Shown: in pieces, positions 61,632-64,000 of the stretch
Layout of the letters: every line of letters starts with the position of its first letter
How positions within the stretch are numbered: position 1 is the stretch's first letter
From: Sisyra terminalis
Taxonomy: Eukaryota > Arthropoda > Insecta > Neuroptera > Sisyridae
Reading direction: 5' to 3'
DNA: 64,000 nucleotides
Assembly (NCBI GenBank): GCA_958496175.1
Contig: OY292279.1
Span: 6,944,001 to 7,008,000 of the forward strand
Notes under the pieces: generated by a model
Seen by the model: the letters and a program-made list of their open reading frames with translations, nothing else
Told to the model about the DNA's origin: nothing
Databases searched by the model: none
Position numbers and translations under genes: made by a program

Positions 61632-61783
61632 AGTACGTTTCAGGTACTAATATAATTCTTTATTAAACAATTAAAATGTCAATTACTTATGTTGGTAATT
61701 GAATATAAAACTTTTAATAATGGTAATTATCTATATAGGTAATTGGCATTTACATTGTGTTATAAAGAATTATATAAGTACCT
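61632..61783. repeat. Inverted repeat next to CCTGAAGA
   Basis: CAGGTACTAATATAATTCTT (61631 onward) pairs with AAGAATTATATAAGTACCTG (ending 61784) over about 46 bp each side. The right arm runs straight into CTGAAGAACTTAGG...AATGAAACATC, which is a weak hammerhead-like arrangement. The layout parallels 29224-29295 and 48036-48513. Confidence 0.6.
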
Positions 61784-62067
61784 GAAGAACTTAGGAAGGA
61801 AACCAATGAAACATCTACAAAACTAAAAACAAATAAAATTAAAAAAATCTTTAAAAATATTAAAAAAGAGAATTTAAACTATGGAAATAAACCATCAAAA
61901 TAATAATTTATTTTTACTCGAATAAAATGGTGTCATAAGAGTTAAAAATAAGATACATAAGATCATTTTTATCGATCATCTCCCGTCTAACAACTGCTAA
62001 TCATGGGCTTAAGAAGCTGTTTTGGGCGATTTTATTTTTTCCCATAAATATGTAAATTAATTTTTGT

Positions 62068-63130
62068 GTGGACTATTATGTAATTTGCACCAGTTCAGCG
62101 ATTTGCTGCTGTATCTTGATAGTGATAGGTAATTGATCTTTAGCGGTGTTTAAGTAGCTGGAGGAGTCGAACTTCATTCCTCTGTCTTTTTTATTTTTTT
62201 TATTTGTTAATTGTTCTTGACCTTCTGGTCAAACAACTGCTATGTCTTGGAGCTCTTGAGGGAATTTCCGCTTTAGCCTTCTTTGATTTATAGTTTCCAC
62301 CAAGCCAAGTTCTACTGCACTAGGACAATTTTCCAGGCCGTTAAGAAAATTCCTTGTGAGTTGGATTAGAAAGTCTTTTATGTATGGGACGTTCATTTCG
62401 TGATGAATTTGGTTATTTTTCATATACCATAGAGCTTGAGTGATGATTCTTAAGACTCTATTTTGGAACACCTGTAGATCATTGTGATTTTTCTTTAAGG
62501 ATGGAAGCCAGACTGCGCATGAGTATGTGAGAAGTGGTCTAATGACTGATTTGAATATCATCATTGAACATTCCATACTTAGACGAGACCTTCTGTTGAT
62601 AAGTGGGTATAGTTGGATGATTCGAATGTTGACTTCTCTGATTTAACTTCAAATGTGGCTTTGCCATGTTAATTTTGAGTCCAGAAGTTTGCCCAGATAT
62701 TCAATAGAGGTTTTTTTTCTTTCTCCACAGAATTTCCATGTGATCCAGCACGATAGGCTCCAGTTGGTTAAAGAAACTTCTTAGAGAGAAAATTTTGGCG
62801 ACACTTTTAAATCGATTTATAACAATTTTCCGTCTATTGAACCAGGAAGATAGGTGGTTGATAGACTGCTGGGTTTTCTGAACGGCCCTTTGAAGATCAT
62901 TGTCTAGGATGAGGATGGCGAAGTCATCCGCGTACATTGAGGTTATACAGTGATCTAGTGACGGAAGGTTCGCAACATAAAGATTGAAAAATATTAGACC
63001 CAATACCGATCCCTGAGGTACCCTCTAGTGGAAAGTTTTTTCTTTGATAGCTGGTTATTCAAAGAAGCGATTGCTCAAAAATGAAAAAAATATGGTATAT
63101 AGATACTCAGGGATATGGTAGTTCTTAGAT
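62068..63130 (-). pseudogene. Jockey-like LINE with partial RT domain
   Basis: On the minus strand from about 63130: a broken FLSNRFFE stretch, RVPQGSVLG (63035-63005), LFFNLYVANLPS-like text, then MYADDFAIL with the catalytic YADD at 62935-62924, LSSWFNRRKIVIN, QLEPIVLDHMEI, SVIRPLLTYSCAVWLPS, RVLRIITQALWYMKNNQIHH and a final QELQDIAVV with stop near 62229. The 3' UTR (62228-62068) matches that of 44526-45367. Frame breaks near 62600-62700 and 63040 disable it. It reaches further 5' than any other LINE in the window but still lacks most of the RT and all of the endonuclease. Confidence 0.9.
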
Positions 63131-63254
63131 ATTTTTATTTAAATTAATATGTTATTAATATTCCCCTATTTTATAGTAGATATTTAAATATAAATATGGT
63201 ATATTTAAAAAATTCCAATAAAAAATCACAGATTTAGAAAACCAAAATAGAGAG

Positions 63255-63322
63255 GCATTCTGGTGGCTGAGTGGTCATAATGGCCACTTGAAAAAAGCTA
63301 GGCTCTAATTTCGAATCTCATA
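63255..63322 (+). tRNA. tRNA-Ser-like sequence (probable pseudogene or SINE head)
   Basis: TGGTGGCTGAGTGGTCA is close to the tRNA-Ser A-box arm (GTGGCCGAGTGGTTA), followed by CACTTGAAAAAAGC with a possible TGA anticodon and, 30 bases later, ATTTCGAATCTCAT, a weakened B box. The variable arm is short and acceptor ends do not pair. It is not a working tRNA by eye; a tRNA-derived SINE is possible. Confidence 0.35.
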
Positions 63323-64000
63323 TTGATCGATTTTTGTTACCGTAATCGATTTTCCATCTTAGACAACTATTAACTTCCCGAATTCAATGTGGTCTGCTCA
63401 TCCAAAAATCAGTTAAATCTTTCCCATTAATATTTTATTTCTTGGTCTTCAATCTCTGTTGGGGATTCAATATAAATTTAATCCTTGTACGAAAAATTCG
63501 ATATTATTTGTGTAAAATAACATTTGACAAATAATTTTTGAACTTTTGTTTGAACTATTGAGGGCTTGAATATCTGCAAAGAGCTTTTAATAAAGCGAAT
63601 AGCTCTTCTACTTTGGGTGTTGATATGCACTATGTAATCTCCTCCAGAGTTACATCCTAATGATAATGATTCCTATACAATACTCTGATCATATACTTCT
63701 CGAAACGTTGAAAATTTTTCTCTTAAGATCTAAAAGAGATTGATCTTTAAGGGAAATTCTCAAATTTAATATGAAAGTTAAATATTTTTAGCAAAATAGA
63801 CAAATAAGAAACCATCAAACTATTATCTACAGTTCACTAATTATTATTTCGGAGTGTCATAGATCCCGTCAAAGTTTAGGTATTCCATTTTCCAAGCACA
63901 TCTCGAGTGCTTTTACTCTTTAATAAATTCAATAAGCAAAGATTGATTTTTTTGAATTTCCACACGATTTTTCATCCCTTGTTTTACCTCCACGTAGGCT
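63323..64000. other. Intronic sequence, nothing recognised
   Basis: AT-rich to the window edge. No Ace exon seen. Confidence 0.5.

Noticed and set aside
61784..61815. Hammerhead core after CCTGAAGA
   Set aside because: GAAAC is present but the intervening stem II does not pair convincingly.

Overview
This window is AT-rich nuclear DNA from an insect, and it is almost entirely intron and transposon debris. The one host gene I can identify with confidence is acetylcholinesterase of the Drosophila Ace (ace-2) type, on the minus strand. Two internal coding exons are present (23836-23978, then 18216-18368). Both have correct splice sites, matching phases and strong resemblance to the insect Ace protein. 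The catalytic histidine exon and C-terminus (expected below position 1) and the catalytic serine exons (expected above 64000) were not found. The window is therefore best read as the inside of a very long gene: an intron of about 5.5 kb between the two exons, at least 18 kb of intron downstream and at least 40 kb upstream. The order of insect cannot be fixed from this; a beetle or another non-dipteran is plausible.

The introns hold a dense, nested mobile-element community. (1) Long foldback elements with hAT-like 8-bp target duplications at 5727-6563, 13433-13969, 19367-20709, 26712-27688, 40461-41002, 50200-51699 and 57378-58654. They have different termini, but nearly all carry a palindrome related to CTTAATATTAATATTAAG in both arms. 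(2) Short hAT-like elements at 7254, 21190, 60388 and 61110, and a three-copy family at 31484, 39128 and 44368 with 9-bp duplications. (3) TA-flanked elements (3236-4194, 7180-8569, 11919-14763) and TTAA-flanked elements (36648-37691, 55367-56048). (4) Jockey-like LINE 3' ends at 38917, 42434, 42905, 44526, 54446 and 62068, and another RT scrap at 26151. (5) A degraded mariner/Tc1-type transposase at 29538-30170. (6) A solo LTR at 1819-2270 with a 4-bp duplication. (7) Short repeats at 29173, 47880, 48036, 48836, 50972 and 55195 that look like Penelope-type remnants; several carry hammerhead-ribozyme-like cores.

The most unusual structure is the length of the duplications around two insertions that sit inside foldback arms. 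A poly(A)-tailed LINE at 38917-39750 is flanked by a 124-bp direct repeat. A Penelope-like piece at 50972-51385 is flanked by a repeat of about 110 bp. A third foldback (57378-58654) contains an extra inverted arm fragment bordered by a repeat of about 60-70 bp.

No intact transposase, reverse transcriptase, CRISPR array, rRNA or convincing functional tRNA gene was seen. Most short open frames here are chance frames in AT-rich DNA.
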